Below are positions 7,622 to 15,787 of a stretch of DNA of 47,585 nt, piece after piece. The stretch spans positions 1-47,585 of the forward strand of contig CADCVF010000013.1 in NCBI GenBank assembly GCA_902806095.1, written 5' to 3'. This stretch comes from an uncultured Rubrobacteraceae bacterium. GTDB lineage: Bacteria; Actinomycetota; Rubrobacteria; Rubrobacterales; Rubrobacteraceae. Position 1 is the first letter of the stretch. Every line of letters begins with the position of its first letter. The notes under the pieces were generated by a model. The model saw only the letters and a list, made by a program, of their open reading frames with translations. It was not told where the DNA came from and did no database searches. Made by a program: the position numbers and the translations under genes.

Positions 7622-7660
7622 GCGTGAGATATTGTGAGCACTCTCGTGGGAAAGGGAAGG
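7622..7660 (+). promoter_or_regulatory. Shared upstream element, copy A (permease)
   Basis: GCGTGAGATATT (7622-7633), an 11-nt spacer, then a purine-rich CGTGGGAAAGGGAAGG (7645-7660). The first 12 bases are identical to a copy at 9197 upstream of the glutamine-synthetase-like gene, the spacer length is the same, and both copies start exactly 64 nt before their start codons. This points to a common promoter or operator co-regulating uptake and the first enzyme. Confidence 0.65.
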
Positions 7661-7685
7661 ACTTCGGTCGAGCAAAGGAGTCGCT

Positions 7686-9170
7686 ATGACCACAGAAGCT
7701 GGAGGCACCGAGAGCCCGCACCTGCGGCGTGAGTTGCATCTGTGGGAGGCGGTTGGTATCTCGCTGGCGCTTATGGCGCCTTCGATGGCGGCAAACATCA
7801 ACCCGCAGGGCACTGCCGACACCGGCGTCGGACGCGCCGTTCCGCTCGCGTTCGCGCTGGCGACCATCGGCGTGCTTCTGATCGCCTGGACCTTCGTCAG
7901 GCTCACCCAGCGCTTCAACCACGCCGGCAGCGTGTACGGTTTCGTAGGGGCGACGCTCGGACCGCGGGCCGGCGTTATCTCGGGATGGGCGCTGATGGGT
8001 ACGTATACTTTCTACGGCGTCGTTACGTCCACAGCGGCCGGAATCTTCGGCGCCGACTTTCTGGACAGCCTCGGCATCTGGACGAACCAGCCTGGATGGG
8101 CGCCGTTCGTCGTCGGCGGGGTCGCCCTCGCTGGCGTGTGGGCGCTGGCGGCCTCGAAGATCCGGGGGGGCACCAGGGTGCTCCTGGTTATCGAGGCGAC
8201 GACGGTCGCGCTCATACTCATCGTCAGCGTCGTCATCCTGATCCGGCTCGCGACCGGCACTGCTCCGAATGGCAACACGCTAGACTTCTCGGTGTTCACG
8301 ATACCAGCCGGGGCGGGCACGTCGGCGGTCTTCCTCGGTGTTGTATTCGGGTTCCTCTCCTTCGCCGGGTTCGAGGCCGCAGCGACGCTGGGCGAGGAGG
8401 CGCAGGAGCCCCGCCGCGACATACCGCGGGCGATCCTCGGCGTCGCCATCTTCGGCGGGCTGTACTACGTCTTCGTCACCGCCATCGAGGTGATGGGCTT
8501 CGGAACCGACGCCAGGGGGGTCGAGAACTTCATCGCATCGGACTCGCTCCTCGGCGACCTCGGCAGCCAGTTCGTCGCTGGGTGGGTCGGCGAGCTTATC
8601 ACCATCGGCGCCGCGATCAGCGCCTTCGGATGCGCGCTGGCGTGCATCGTGGGGGCGACGCGGCTGCTGTACGCGCTCTCGCGCGACGAGGTCGGACCGG
8701 CCCCGCTCGGCACGGTCTCCTCGAGGAGCGGTGTCCCTGCACGGTCCACGGCCACCGTCGCCATCGGTGCTTACGCAATTATCGCCCTCGGCTGGCTCGT
8801 ATTCGGCGTCGCCCCCTTCGATCTGTTCGTGGCATCGGGAACGATCGGCACCCTGATCCTGCTCCTGGTCTACGCGCTCGCTACCATAGGGGCCGCGAAG
8901 CTACTGTTCCTCTCGGGCGAGCGGCAGGTCGCGGCGTGGGAGGTCGTCGTGCCGTTTTTGGCCCTCGTCGTCATCGGCTACACGCTCTTCCGCAACGTTT
9001 ATCCCTATCCTGCTGGTGCGCTGGCATGGTACCCGATCATCGCCGCGGTCTGGGTCATCGTCGGGATCATCCTCACGTTCGTCCGTAATGCCGCGACACA
9101 GCAGGCCGGCGAGAGGATGATGGCCGAGGAGGGTCTCACCACAGGGGGCGGCTCCAGGACGCAGGGTTAG
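7686..9170 (+). CDS. APC-family amino acid/amine permease
   Basis: The 494-residue protein has about 12 hydrophobic segments beginning with LWEAVGISLALMAPSMAANI, an APC-type first helix where the substrate backbone is bound. FLSFAGFEAAATLGEEAQEPRRDIPRAI is the strongly conserved APC helix 6 and following loop (FxGFExxxxxxEE-x3-PxRxIP). It should import an amino acid or amine by proton or sodium symport. The start follows AAAGGAG 5 nt before ATG. Its upstream element matches that of the adjacent ligase gene cluster, which suggests it takes up the substrate or a gamma-glutamyl-type conjugate used by that cluster. Confidence 0.9.
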   Translation: MTTEAGGTESPHLRRELHLWEAVGISLALMAPSMAANINPQGTADTGVGRAVPLAFALATIGVLLIAWTFVRLTQRFNHAGSVYGFVGATLGPRAGVISGWALMGTYTFYGVVTSTAAGIFGADFLDSLGIWTNQPGWAPFVVGGVALAGVWALAASKIRGGTRVLLVIEATTVALILIVSVVILIRLATGTAPNGNTLDFSVFTIPAGAGTSAVFLGVVFGFLSFAGFEAAATLGEEAQEPRRDIPRAILGVAIFGGLYYVFVTAIEVMGFGTDARGVENFIASDSLLGDLGSQFVAGWVGELITIGAAISAFGCALACIVGATRLLYALSRDEVGPAPLGTVSSRSGVPARSTATVAIGAYAIIALGWLVFGVAPFDLFVASGTIGTLILLLVYALATIGAAKLLFLSGERQVAAWEVVVPFLALVVIGYTLFRNVYPYPAGALAWYPIIAAVWVIVGIILTFVRNAATQQAGERMMAEEGLTTGGGSRTQG

Positions 9171-9196
9171 CGGACCCTGTGGAACGAAAGATCGAA

Positions 9197-9234
9197 GCGT
9201 GAGATATTAGGCGCATCATCGCGTAAGGGAAAGG
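9197..9234 (+). promoter_or_regulatory. Shared upstream element, copy B (ligase operon)
   Basis: GCGTGAGATATT (9197-9208), 11 nt, then CGCGTAAGGGAAAGG (9220-9234), starting 64 nt before the ATG at 9261. It is the second copy of the element at 7622. Between the copies the spacer bases differ, which argues for selection on the conserved parts rather than a recent duplication. Confidence 0.65.
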
Positions 9235-9260
9235 TATTCAGCTACATCCTAGGGGGTGCG

Positions 9261-10601
9261 ATGCAAGCCGAGTCCGAGACACAGGAGAGCGTAGCGCGAC
9301 CTTTGCCCGAGGACACTCTGTGGGTCCGGTTCGCGTTCGTGGATCACGCGGGCATCCCCAAGTGCAAGGCGGTCCACAGGGACGGCTTCAAAGGGAGGGC
9401 GAGGGCCGGGGTAGGTCTCGCCAAGGGGGTGCTGGCACTTGACCCGAGCGGGGCGCTGCACCCCGAGTCGGGGTTGAGTCCCGTCGGAGAGTGCCGGCTG
9501 GTCCCTGACCTCTCGACCCTCACCGCCTTGCCGTTCGCCCGCGGGCAGGCGATGGTCTCCTGCGATATGACGGAACCCGACGCGAGCACGCCGTGGGAGG
9601 GATGCCCGCGTAGCGCCCTCAAGCGGGTACTCGCACGGCTCGCCGAAAGAGGCTACAGGTCGCTCGCTTCCTACGAGACCGAGTTCTACGTCTGGGATGC
9701 TGATGGCCCCCTTGACAGGACGCCGTACGCCGGGAGCTACGCGCTGACCCCGGCGGCGGACTTCGTCGCCGAGCTGGCACAGACGCTGGAGGAGATGGGC
9801 ATCCGGCCCGAGCAGTGCCACGCCGAAGTCGGGCAGGGAAACCTCGAGCTCTCCGTGGGGGAGGACGAAGCGCTGGTTGCTGCAGACAAGCGCGTGATGG
9901 TGCTCGAAGCGATCAGGGGCGTGGCCTACCGGATGGAACTACAAACCACGATGGCCCCCAAACCGTATCTGGAAGGGGCAGGCAACGGCCACCACCTGCA
10001 CGTGAGCCTCTACGAAAGGGAGATCCCTGTGCTCTTCGACACTTCGGGAGCATTGAGCGGCCCCGGCTCTGGCTTCGTGGCCGGGATCCTGGAGCATCTG
10101 CCCGCCGTCATGGCGTTCACCGCCCCGAGCCCCAACTCCTACCAGCGGCTCGCCCCAGGCATGTGGGCCTCGGCTTACGCTGCTTACGGCCTGGACAACA
10201 GGGAGGCCGCCGTACGGCTCGCCTCGCCAGTGGCCGGCAGGGAGTCTGCAACCGCCAACGTCGAGATCAAGCCGGTCGACGTCACTTCGAATCCCTACCT
10301 GGCCCTCACCGCGGTCCTGGCCGCCGGGATGGATGGGATGGATCGCGGCCTCGACCCCGGGGAGCCGACGATGGTCGACCCCGCTACATTGAGCGAGGAG
10401 GAGCGTGCCTCACAAGGTATCCGACCACTACCCGCCTCCCCGGACGAGGCATTGGATGCACTGGAGAAAGACGACGCCCTTCTAGAGGCGTTGGGCAAAC
10501 CGCTGGTGCGTACCCACGTGGCCGTGGCGCGGGCGCAAGCCGCAATCGCCAGAGAGCTACCGCCTGAGGAGGTGGCGGCCACGGCCGCGATGCTCTACTG
10601 A
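9261..10601 (+). CDS. Glutamine-synthetase-like ligase (GlnA3/PuuA type), first copy
   Basis: The 446-residue protein retains the type I glutamine synthetase catalytic boxes: SYETEFYVW (metal ligands), HAEVGQGNLEL, AGNGHHLHVSL (metal-binding His), the substrate and ATP region SYQRLAPGMW with YGLDNREAAVRL, and VEIKPVDVTSNPYLAL. In true glutamine synthetases the last box reads EFR; here the arginine is a lysine (EIK). No adenylylation-type tail is recognisable. Family members with this divergence usually ligate glutamate to amines (gamma-glutamylpolyamine, -ethanolamine or -isopropylamide synthetases) rather than ammonia. It heads an apparent operon of at least five genes and shares its upstream element with the permease gene. 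The substrate amine is not deducible. Confidence 0.88.
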   Translation: MQAESETQESVARPLPEDTLWVRFAFVDHAGIPKCKAVHRDGFKGRARAGVGLAKGVLALDPSGALHPESGLSPVGECRLVPDLSTLTALPFARGQAMVSCDMTEPDASTPWEGCPRSALKRVLARLAERGYRSLASYETEFYVWDADGPLDRTPYAGSYALTPAADFVAELAQTLEEMGIRPEQCHAEVGQGNLELSVGEDEALVAADKRVMVLEAIRGVAYRMELQTTMAPKPYLEGAGNGHHLHVSLYEREIPVLFDTSGALSGPGSGFVAGILEHLPAVMAFTAPSPNSYQRLAPGMWASAYAAYGLDNREAAVRLASPVAGRESATANVEIKPVDVTSNPYLALTAVLAAGMDGMDRGLDPGEPTMVDPATLSEEERASQGIRPLPASPDEALDALEKDDALLEALGKPLVRTHVAVARAQAAIARELPPEEVAATAAMLY

Positions 10602-10669
10602 ATAGGCCTCAGGTCACAGACATCAGCAAAACACCTGAAACCTGAAGCCTGATGGAAAGGAGGCGCAGC

Positions 10670-11488
10670 GTGATTGGTCCGCTAGCCGGAGCGGGAGAGA
10701 TCCTGCGCGGTCCCGGAGACTTCGCCCTGCTGCATGAACGGGCAATGCCGCAGAAAGACCAGTTGTGCGGCGCGTTCTGGGGAGCCCTGACCCTCTCGGC
10801 CTTCGGCCACGCCGCGAGCCAGGAGGAGGTCGCGCTCCTGGCAGGAACGACCCTTGCGGAGGGGGACCCCGCGGCGTGGCTGCCGCCGGGGGCCTCACCC
10901 CGGGTGGATTACGAGGCAACCATCCCGACCGCGCCCGACGGGGCTTCCGCGGGAACGTCAGCGACGGGGGTCGCAAGGGGCATCGAGGAGCTCTCCGGGG
11001 GTGCGCTGGCCGTCGTCCCCGTGGCGGGACCGTGGAGTTCCGACACGGTAGTCTCGCTCGTCGAGATCGTCGCCGCACAGGCGCCCGAGGGCGCCCTGAT
11101 CGTCAACTTGCGCACGGGACACTTGTGGGGCTCGCGCCCTCCCGCGAGGCTCTTGCTCGACTGCTTGCTCGGGCGGCCGGTGGAGGTGCCGCCGCCGGAC
11201 TGGGACTGCGGACACTTCCTGACGATCGCGGCTTGCGTGTCCGGTCCCGGCGGTGCTCTCGTCGTCCTCCGCGACACCTACCCGCAGCTCGGCTGGGACG
11301 GCCATCACCTGCAGCCGGCAGGGGCGGTGGCGGCGGCGCTCGAACGGGGCGATGGGCACGAAGGCGGGGTGCTCTGCGCCTGCGAGGTGCGAGTAGCCGA
11401 AACCCTCGCCGATCGGCTGGGGGAGGCGGGTTTCGAGCTGCGCCACTGGGACAACGGCTCGCCAGACCGCGACGGGGGAGGTGAGTAG
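10670..11488 (+). CDS. C39-peptidase-like protein in the ligase operon
   Basis: The open frame begins at ATG 10652, but AAAGGAGG (10656-10663) lies inside that extension and is ideally spaced for GTG 10670, which I take as the start (272 residues). Near the N-terminus is QKDQLCGAFWGALTL, with Gln28 and Cys33 arranged as in C39-like papain-fold peptidases. DCGHFLTIA (His182) and LRDTYPQLGWDGHHLQPAG (Asp202) fit the rest of a Cys-His-Asp triad. No ATP or metal site is visible. I do not recognise a characterised member; DUF6885 in actinobacteria may be related. Position between two ligase genes suggests it hydrolyses or transfers a gamma-glutamyl amide. That role is inference. Confidence 0.65.
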   Translation: MIGPLAGAGEILRGPGDFALLHERAMPQKDQLCGAFWGALTLSAFGHAASQEEVALLAGTTLAEGDPAAWLPPGASPRVDYEATIPTAPDGASAGTSATGVARGIEELSGGALAVVPVAGPWSSDTVVSLVEIVAAQAPEGALIVNLRTGHLWGSRPPARLLLDCLLGRPVEVPPPDWDCGHFLTIAACVSGPGGALVVLRDTYPQLGWDGHHLQPAGAVAAALERGDGHEGGVLCACEVRVAETLADRLGEAGFELRHWDNGSPDRDGGGE

Positions 11489-11489
11489 C

Positions 11490-12803
11490 GTGCGGGGTGA
11501 GGAGCTCGTCGCCTTTCTCCACAGCGATATCTCGGGTCTGAGCCGGGGCCGGTCGGTCCCGGTTACAGAGCTCGACGAGCGCTTTGCGGCGGGCGTAGGG
11601 TGGGTACCGGCGGATCAGGCACTCACCCCCTTCGGGCCCATCGCCGAGCCGAACCCCTTCGGGTCGCTAGGCGATCTCCGCCTCCTCCCCGACAGGGAGT
11701 CCCGCGTGCGCGTCGATCTGTGGGACGACGCCTCACCCCTTCACTTCTTCCTCTGCGACGCTGTGAACACCGACGGTAGTCCCTGGGACGCTTGCCCACG
11801 CACGCTACTCAAAGGAGCCCTCTCCCGGCTGGAGGAGGCCGGGTTCAGCCTGGTCGCCTCCTTCGAGCAGGAGTTCATTCTGGAAGGCCTCGGCGCGGAG
11901 CCAGGACCGGGCTTCTCGCTGGAGGCCCAGCGGCTCGTCGAGCCCTTCGGCCCGCTGGTGATGGCCGCCCTGCGGCAGGCAGGCCTCGAGCCTGAAGTGT
12001 TTCTCCCCGAGTACGGAGAGGGCCAGTACGAGGTCCCCTGCGCGCCCGTGGAGGGCGTCTCGGGCGCCGACCGGGCCGCCGCCATGCGGGAGGTCGTCCG
12101 CGAGGTGGCCCGCAGGCTCGGCTACCGGGCCAGCTTCGTCCCGAAGGCCGACCCGGAGGGAGTAGGCAATGGCGTCCACATCCACCTCAGCCTCGTTGAT
12201 CTGGAGGACCGTCCGGTGTTCTACGATCCCGGGCGGCCAGGCCGGCTCAGCACCGTCGGCGCCCGCTTCGCGGCGGGCATCCTCGAACACCTGCCGGCCC
12301 TCTGCGCCTTCACCGCCCCGAGCGTCGTCTCTTACCTGCGCCTCGTGCCGCACTTCTGGAGCGCGGGCTTCGGTTGCCTGGGCGAGCGCAACAGGGAGAC
12401 GGCCATCCGGATTCCGCCTATAGTAGAACTGTCGGGCGGCGACCCAGCGCGCCAGTTCAACCTCGAGTTCAGGGCTGCCGACGCGGCGGCGTGCCCCCAC
12501 CTGGCTCTAGCCGTGCTCGTCCTCGCCGGCATGCGTGGGCTCCAGGACGAACTCCCGGAGCCGACCCTGATCGAGGAGGATCCCACCGGGCTAGACGAAG
12601 AGGAACGGCGGAGGTTGGGCATCCGTGAGCTTCCTGGTTCGCTGTACGAAGCCCTCGGAGCCCTCGAGACGGACGCGGTCGTCAGGTCCTGGATCCCGTC
12701 CGACCTCTGGGACTGCTATCTGAGCGTGAAGAGGAACGAGATAGACCTCCTGGAAGGAGCAGAGCCAGGGGAAGCCTGTGAGCGGTACCTGCGTGTCTAC
12801 TGA
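11490..12803 (+). CDS. Glutamine-synthetase-like ligase, second copy
   Basis: GTG 11490 is chosen because GGAGGTGA (11476-11483) is 6 nt upstream; a GTG at 11481 overlaps that site. The 437-residue protein has the type I fold boxes: SFEQEFIL, PEYGEGQYEVPC, GVGNGVHIHLSL, SYLRLVPHFW with LGERNRETAIRIPP, and FNLEFRAADAAACPHLAL, which keeps the EFR arginine. It is strongly diverged from the first ligase in the cluster, so the pair is not a recent duplication and probably acts on different acceptors or in opposite steps. It overlaps the next gene by up to 26 nt, which indicates translational coupling. Substrate unknown. Confidence 0.87.
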   Translation: MRGEELVAFLHSDISGLSRGRSVPVTELDERFAAGVGWVPADQALTPFGPIAEPNPFGSLGDLRLLPDRESRVRVDLWDDASPLHFFLCDAVNTDGSPWDACPRTLLKGALSRLEEAGFSLVASFEQEFILEGLGAEPGPGFSLEAQRLVEPFGPLVMAALRQAGLEPEVFLPEYGEGQYEVPCAPVEGVSGADRAAAMREVVREVARRLGYRASFVPKADPEGVGNGVHIHLSLVDLEDRPVFYDPGRPGRLSTVGARFAAGILEHLPALCAFTAPSVVSYLRLVPHFWSAGFGCLGERNRETAIRIPPIVELSGGDPARQFNLEFRAADAAACPHLALAVLVLAGMRGLQDELPEPTLIEEDPTGLDEEERRRLGIRELPGSLYEALGALETDAVVRSWIPSDLWDCYLSVKRNEIDLLEGAEPGEACERYLRVY

Positions 12804-13995
12804 TCTCCTCGAGACACTCCTCCATTCCCTGGAAGAGGAGCTTCCGCGAGCTCTCGAACTGCGCGAGCGGCTACATATGATTCCTGAGCCGAGCCATGGG
12901 GAGCACGCCACCTCCGGTCTCGTCGCGGAGGCCCTCAGGACGAGGAGCGTGGAGTCCGTCGCCCGTACGGGCCTCCTGGCGCGCGTCGGACCTCCGGGGG
13001 AGGCCGTCGCGGTGCGGGCCGAGCTCGACGCCCTGCCCATCGAGGAGGAGACAGGCTCGTCCTTCGCCGCCACCAACGGTTTCATGCACGCCTGCGGCCA
13101 CGACGTCCACATGGCCGCGCTCGCGGCACTGTTTCGGGCCGCTGGGCGGAGCGAAGGATCTCTACCGAAGCCTCTCGCCGCCCTCTTCCAGCCGAGCGAG
13201 GAAGCTTACCCTTCGGGGGCGGATCTGGTCGTCAGAGAAGGTGTGTTGGAGGAGGAAATAGGCGCGGTCGTAGCAGCGCACGTCCACCCCGACGTCCCCT
13301 GGGGCTCGGTCAGTGTGGAGGCCGGTCCGGTAAACGCTTCCTCGGACAACCTGCACATAACCGTCGAGGGATCCGGCGGCCACGGAGCCTATCCCCACCG
13401 TGCGCATGATCCCATACTCGCCCTCTCTCACGCCGTGGTGGCGCTCCAGTCGCTGGTGAGTCGCAGGTTGGACCCTACGCACGCCGCGGTCTTCAGCGTC
13501 GGTTGGATGCGTGCGGGATCCGCCGAGAACGTCATACCGGGCGTCGGCGAGGCCGGCGGCACGCTGCGCGCCCTCGATCCCGCCGATCGCCAGCCTCTTC
13601 GAAGGATGGCCCGCGAGATCGTGGAGAACACGGCCAGGGCGCACGGCTGCGTTGCCAGGATAGATGTGACCGAGGGAGAGCCAGTAACCCTCAACGACCC
13701 GGCTCTGGCCGAAGCGGCGCGCTCTCTGCTTCCCGAAGCTGGCTTCCAGCCAGCACCAGCGATGAGGTCCTGCGGGTCAGACGACTTCGGCTTCTATGGT
13801 CGAACGTCACCGACGCTCATGCTGTTCGTAGGGCTCAAGAACGGTTCTGGCACCCAGAACGTACCGCTCCACCATCCGCGGTTCTTGCCCTCCAACGAGG
13901 CAGTAAGAGCGGTCGCCCGGGCCCAGGCCGTCGCCTTCACGGCCGCTGTGACTTCCCTTGACCAGATCCCCCTCGGACCAACGGCGGGTAAGTGA
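12778..13995 (+). CDS. M20D amidohydrolase (IAA-amino acid/hippurate hydrolase type)
   Basis: The 405-residue protein is a two-domain M20 metallo-amidohydrolase. Metal-site motifs are visible: HACGHDVHMA (Cys106, His108, as in M20D enzymes where Cys bridges Mn), PSEEAYPSGA (catalytic Glu), HVHPDVPWG, and LHHPRFLP near the end. The lid domain has GGHGAYPHRAHDP. M20D enzymes cut amide bonds of N-acyl amino acids such as auxin conjugates and hippurate. Starts at GTG 12778 (AGGGGAAG upstream) or GTG 12793 are both possible; both overlap the preceding ligase. In this context it may release the amine or amino acid moiety from an amide conjugate. Confidence 0.9.
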   Translation: MSGTCVSTDLLETLLHSLEEELPRALELRERLHMIPEPSHGEHATSGLVAEALRTRSVESVARTGLLARVGPPGEAVAVRAELDALPIEEETGSSFAATNGFMHACGHDVHMAALAALFRAAGRSEGSLPKPLAALFQPSEEAYPSGADLVVREGVLEEEIGAVVAAHVHPDVPWGSVSVEAGPVNASSDNLHITVEGSGGHGAYPHRAHDPILALSHAVVALQSLVSRRLDPTHAAVFSVGWMRAGSAENVIPGVGEAGGTLRALDPADRQPLRRMAREIVENTARAHGCVARIDVTEGEPVTLNDPALAEAARSLLPEAGFQPAPAMRSCGSDDFGFYGRTSPTLMLFVGLKNGSGTQNVPLHHPRFLPSNEAVRAVARAQAVAFTAAVTSLDQIPLGPTAGK

Positions 13996-14016
13996 TGCTT
14001 TGAACGGAGGCGGCGC

Positions 14017-15156
14017 ATGCAAACGATAGACCTCACCCAGGTTCCTGTCGTTGACAACCACTGCCACAGCATAATGCGGGATCAGACGTTCGATGACATT
14101 GCGGGGTGGCGACAGTCCTTCACCGAGTCCACGGACTCTGGTATGGCGCGAGACCACGTCGCGAGCACGGCTTTGTACCGCCGCCTCATCCAGACGCTGG
14201 CCGACTTTCTCGGCTGCGAGCCGGAAGAGGAAGCTGTGTTCGCAGCCAGGACCGGTAGGGACGGGCGGGAGATCATAGGCGCATTGTTGCGAGCCGCGAA
14301 CGTCGATACTCTCCTCCTGGACACGGGGTTCCCACCACCCGAAGAAGTGTTTCCTTTACCAGAATTGGGAAAGCTCGGAGGCTGCCGCACGGAGCCGATG
14401 CTGAGGCTCGAGATCCTGATGGAGAGTCTTCTCGCGGAACACGATTCTCTGGAGGATGTTAAAGGGGCGCTTGCCGCCGAGCTGGATGATGTGCGGGGCC
14501 GGGACTACGTGGCGCTCAAGAGCATCGCCGCCTACAGGACGGGCCTGGACATTCGGGAGTGGCCCCGCGAGGAGGCCGAAGAATCGTTCCACGAATACAG
14601 GCGGGCCGCCGGGGCGGGCCATGCGCGTCTCGCCCACAAGCCGCTCCTGGACACCTTGCTCCACGTTGCGTTCGCACAGGCGGCCCGGCAGGAAGTCTCG
14701 GTCCAGTTTCACGTCGGCTATGGTGACGCAGACACCGATCTCCTTCTCGGCAATCCTCTCTACCTGCGCCCGGTGCTTCAGAGGCCGGACTATCGTGGTA
14801 TGCCCGTCGTGCTGCTGCACGAGTGCTACCCTTATACCAGGCAAGGCAGCTACCTGGCCGCCGTCTACGAGAACGTCTACCTGGATCTCTCCTACGGCAT
14901 CCCCCTGCTCGGCTACGGCGAGATGCTCTCCTTCACCCGGCAGGCACTAGGTGTCGCCCCGAGCTCCAAGCTCATGTACAGCTCCGACGGCATCGGGGTG
15001 CCCGAGCTACACTGGATCAGCGCCATAGACGGACGGCGCGTGCTGGGCGAGGCACTCGGAGAGCTAGTGGCGTATGGAGAACTTGACCTCCTCGAGGCCG
15101 AAGCTGTCGGCGAGGGTATGCTGCGCGGCAACGCGATACGCGTGTACAGGCTCTAA
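14017..15156 (+). CDS. Amidohydrolase-2 family protein, FluG/NodGS N-domain type
   Basis: The 379-residue protein is a TIM-barrel amidohydrolase: VVDNHCHSIM gives the first HxH metal pair (His15, His17), QFHVGYGD a third His, LLHECYPYTRQGSYLA a fourth with Glu, and MYSSDGIGVPELHW the catalytic Asp. VVDNHCH with the Ser/Glu-rich helix is the pattern of the N-terminal half of fungal FluG and plant NodGS, where it is fused to a C-terminal glutamine-synthetase-like domain. Here the two halves are separate genes in one operon, which supports a joint function. It follows the M20 gene by 21 nt with GGAGG upstream. The substrate is unknown. Confidence 0.85.
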   Translation: MQTIDLTQVPVVDNHCHSIMRDQTFDDIAGWRQSFTESTDSGMARDHVASTALYRRLIQTLADFLGCEPEEEAVFAARTGRDGREIIGALLRAANVDTLLLDTGFPPPEEVFPLPELGKLGGCRTEPMLRLEILMESLLAEHDSLEDVKGALAAELDDVRGRDYVALKSIAAYRTGLDIREWPREEAEESFHEYRRAAGAGHARLAHKPLLDTLLHVAFAQAARQEVSVQFHVGYGDADTDLLLGNPLYLRPVLQRPDYRGMPVVLLHECYPYTRQGSYLAAVYENVYLDLSYGIPLLGYGEMLSFTRQALGVAPSSKLMYSSDGIGVPELHWISAIDGRRVLGEALGELVAYGELDLLEAEAVGEGMLRGNAIRVYRL

Positions 15157-15313
15157 AGCAATTCTCGAGATGCTGTCCTACCGCGAATCGCATATGCCGC
15201 TACAAGCGAGAATAACGAGATGACATGCTGATAGTGCGGGGCGTGGCGCGAAGGGTTATCCTATACGTTAAGTCGTAATCGAGGCTTGTGGTCGAGTTCG
15301 GGGGGCGAGAGCA

Positions 15314-15787
15314 TTGTATCGACAGGCACGCTTGGTTGGTGTGCTGCTCATCCTGCAGGTGGTCGCGATGGTGGGGCTCGGCGTCTGGTTGTTCAGCAGG
15401 TTCGACTGGAACCGGGCTCTGAACATTACCAGCGGGTCGGGCAAGATCAACGTCCAGACCATCGAGGGGCCGTGGTTGGAGCCGCTAGTGCGGGCGCTCT
15501 TGTTCGTAGTCTACTTTCTCGGGCCGGCGATCCTGTTGCTTCTCGCCGGCCTCGGCTTCGTGCTGCTCAGGCGCCGGGGATGGATGCTGGCCTCGGTCGC
15601 GCAGGCCCTGATCATGCTGGCCTGCCTTTTCTTCTATGGCGACTCGCGTCCATGGTTCGCCTACCCTTTAATCGCGTACTGCATCTTGATGATCCTGTTC
15701 TTGAACTCTCGCAGCGTGCGGGAGGTAGTCCACCGTAGACGGCTGACGCCGGAGGAGGCTAGACCGGAGATCGCACATGGCGAATGA
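15314..15787 (+). CDS. Four-helix membrane protein, partner of the Vps62-like gene
   Basis: The product has 157 residues and four predicted membrane helices (starting VGVLLILQVVAMVGLGVWLF, then LVRALLFVVYFLGPAILLLL, WMLASVAQALIMLACLFFYG and FAYPLIAYCILMILFL), with a basic C-terminal tail. The start is TTG 15314 after GGGGGCGAG; no ATG or GTG is available in frame before the first helix. The next gene starts 11 nt before its stop, so the two are co-translated. I do not recognise the family. The layout suggests an integral membrane partner for the larger downstream protein. Confidence 0.7.
   Translation: MYRQARLVGVLLILQVVAMVGLGVWLFSRFDWNRALNITSGSGKINVQTIEGPWLEPLVRALLFVVYFLGPAILLLLAGLGFVLLRRRGWMLASVAQALIMLACLFFYGDSRPWFAYPLIAYCILMILFLNSRSVREVVHRRRLTPEEARPEIAHGE

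Noticed and set aside
7742-9088. 448-codon open frame inside the permease gene
   Set aside because: It reads as Arg- and His-rich sequence with no fold and lies within a secure APC permease.
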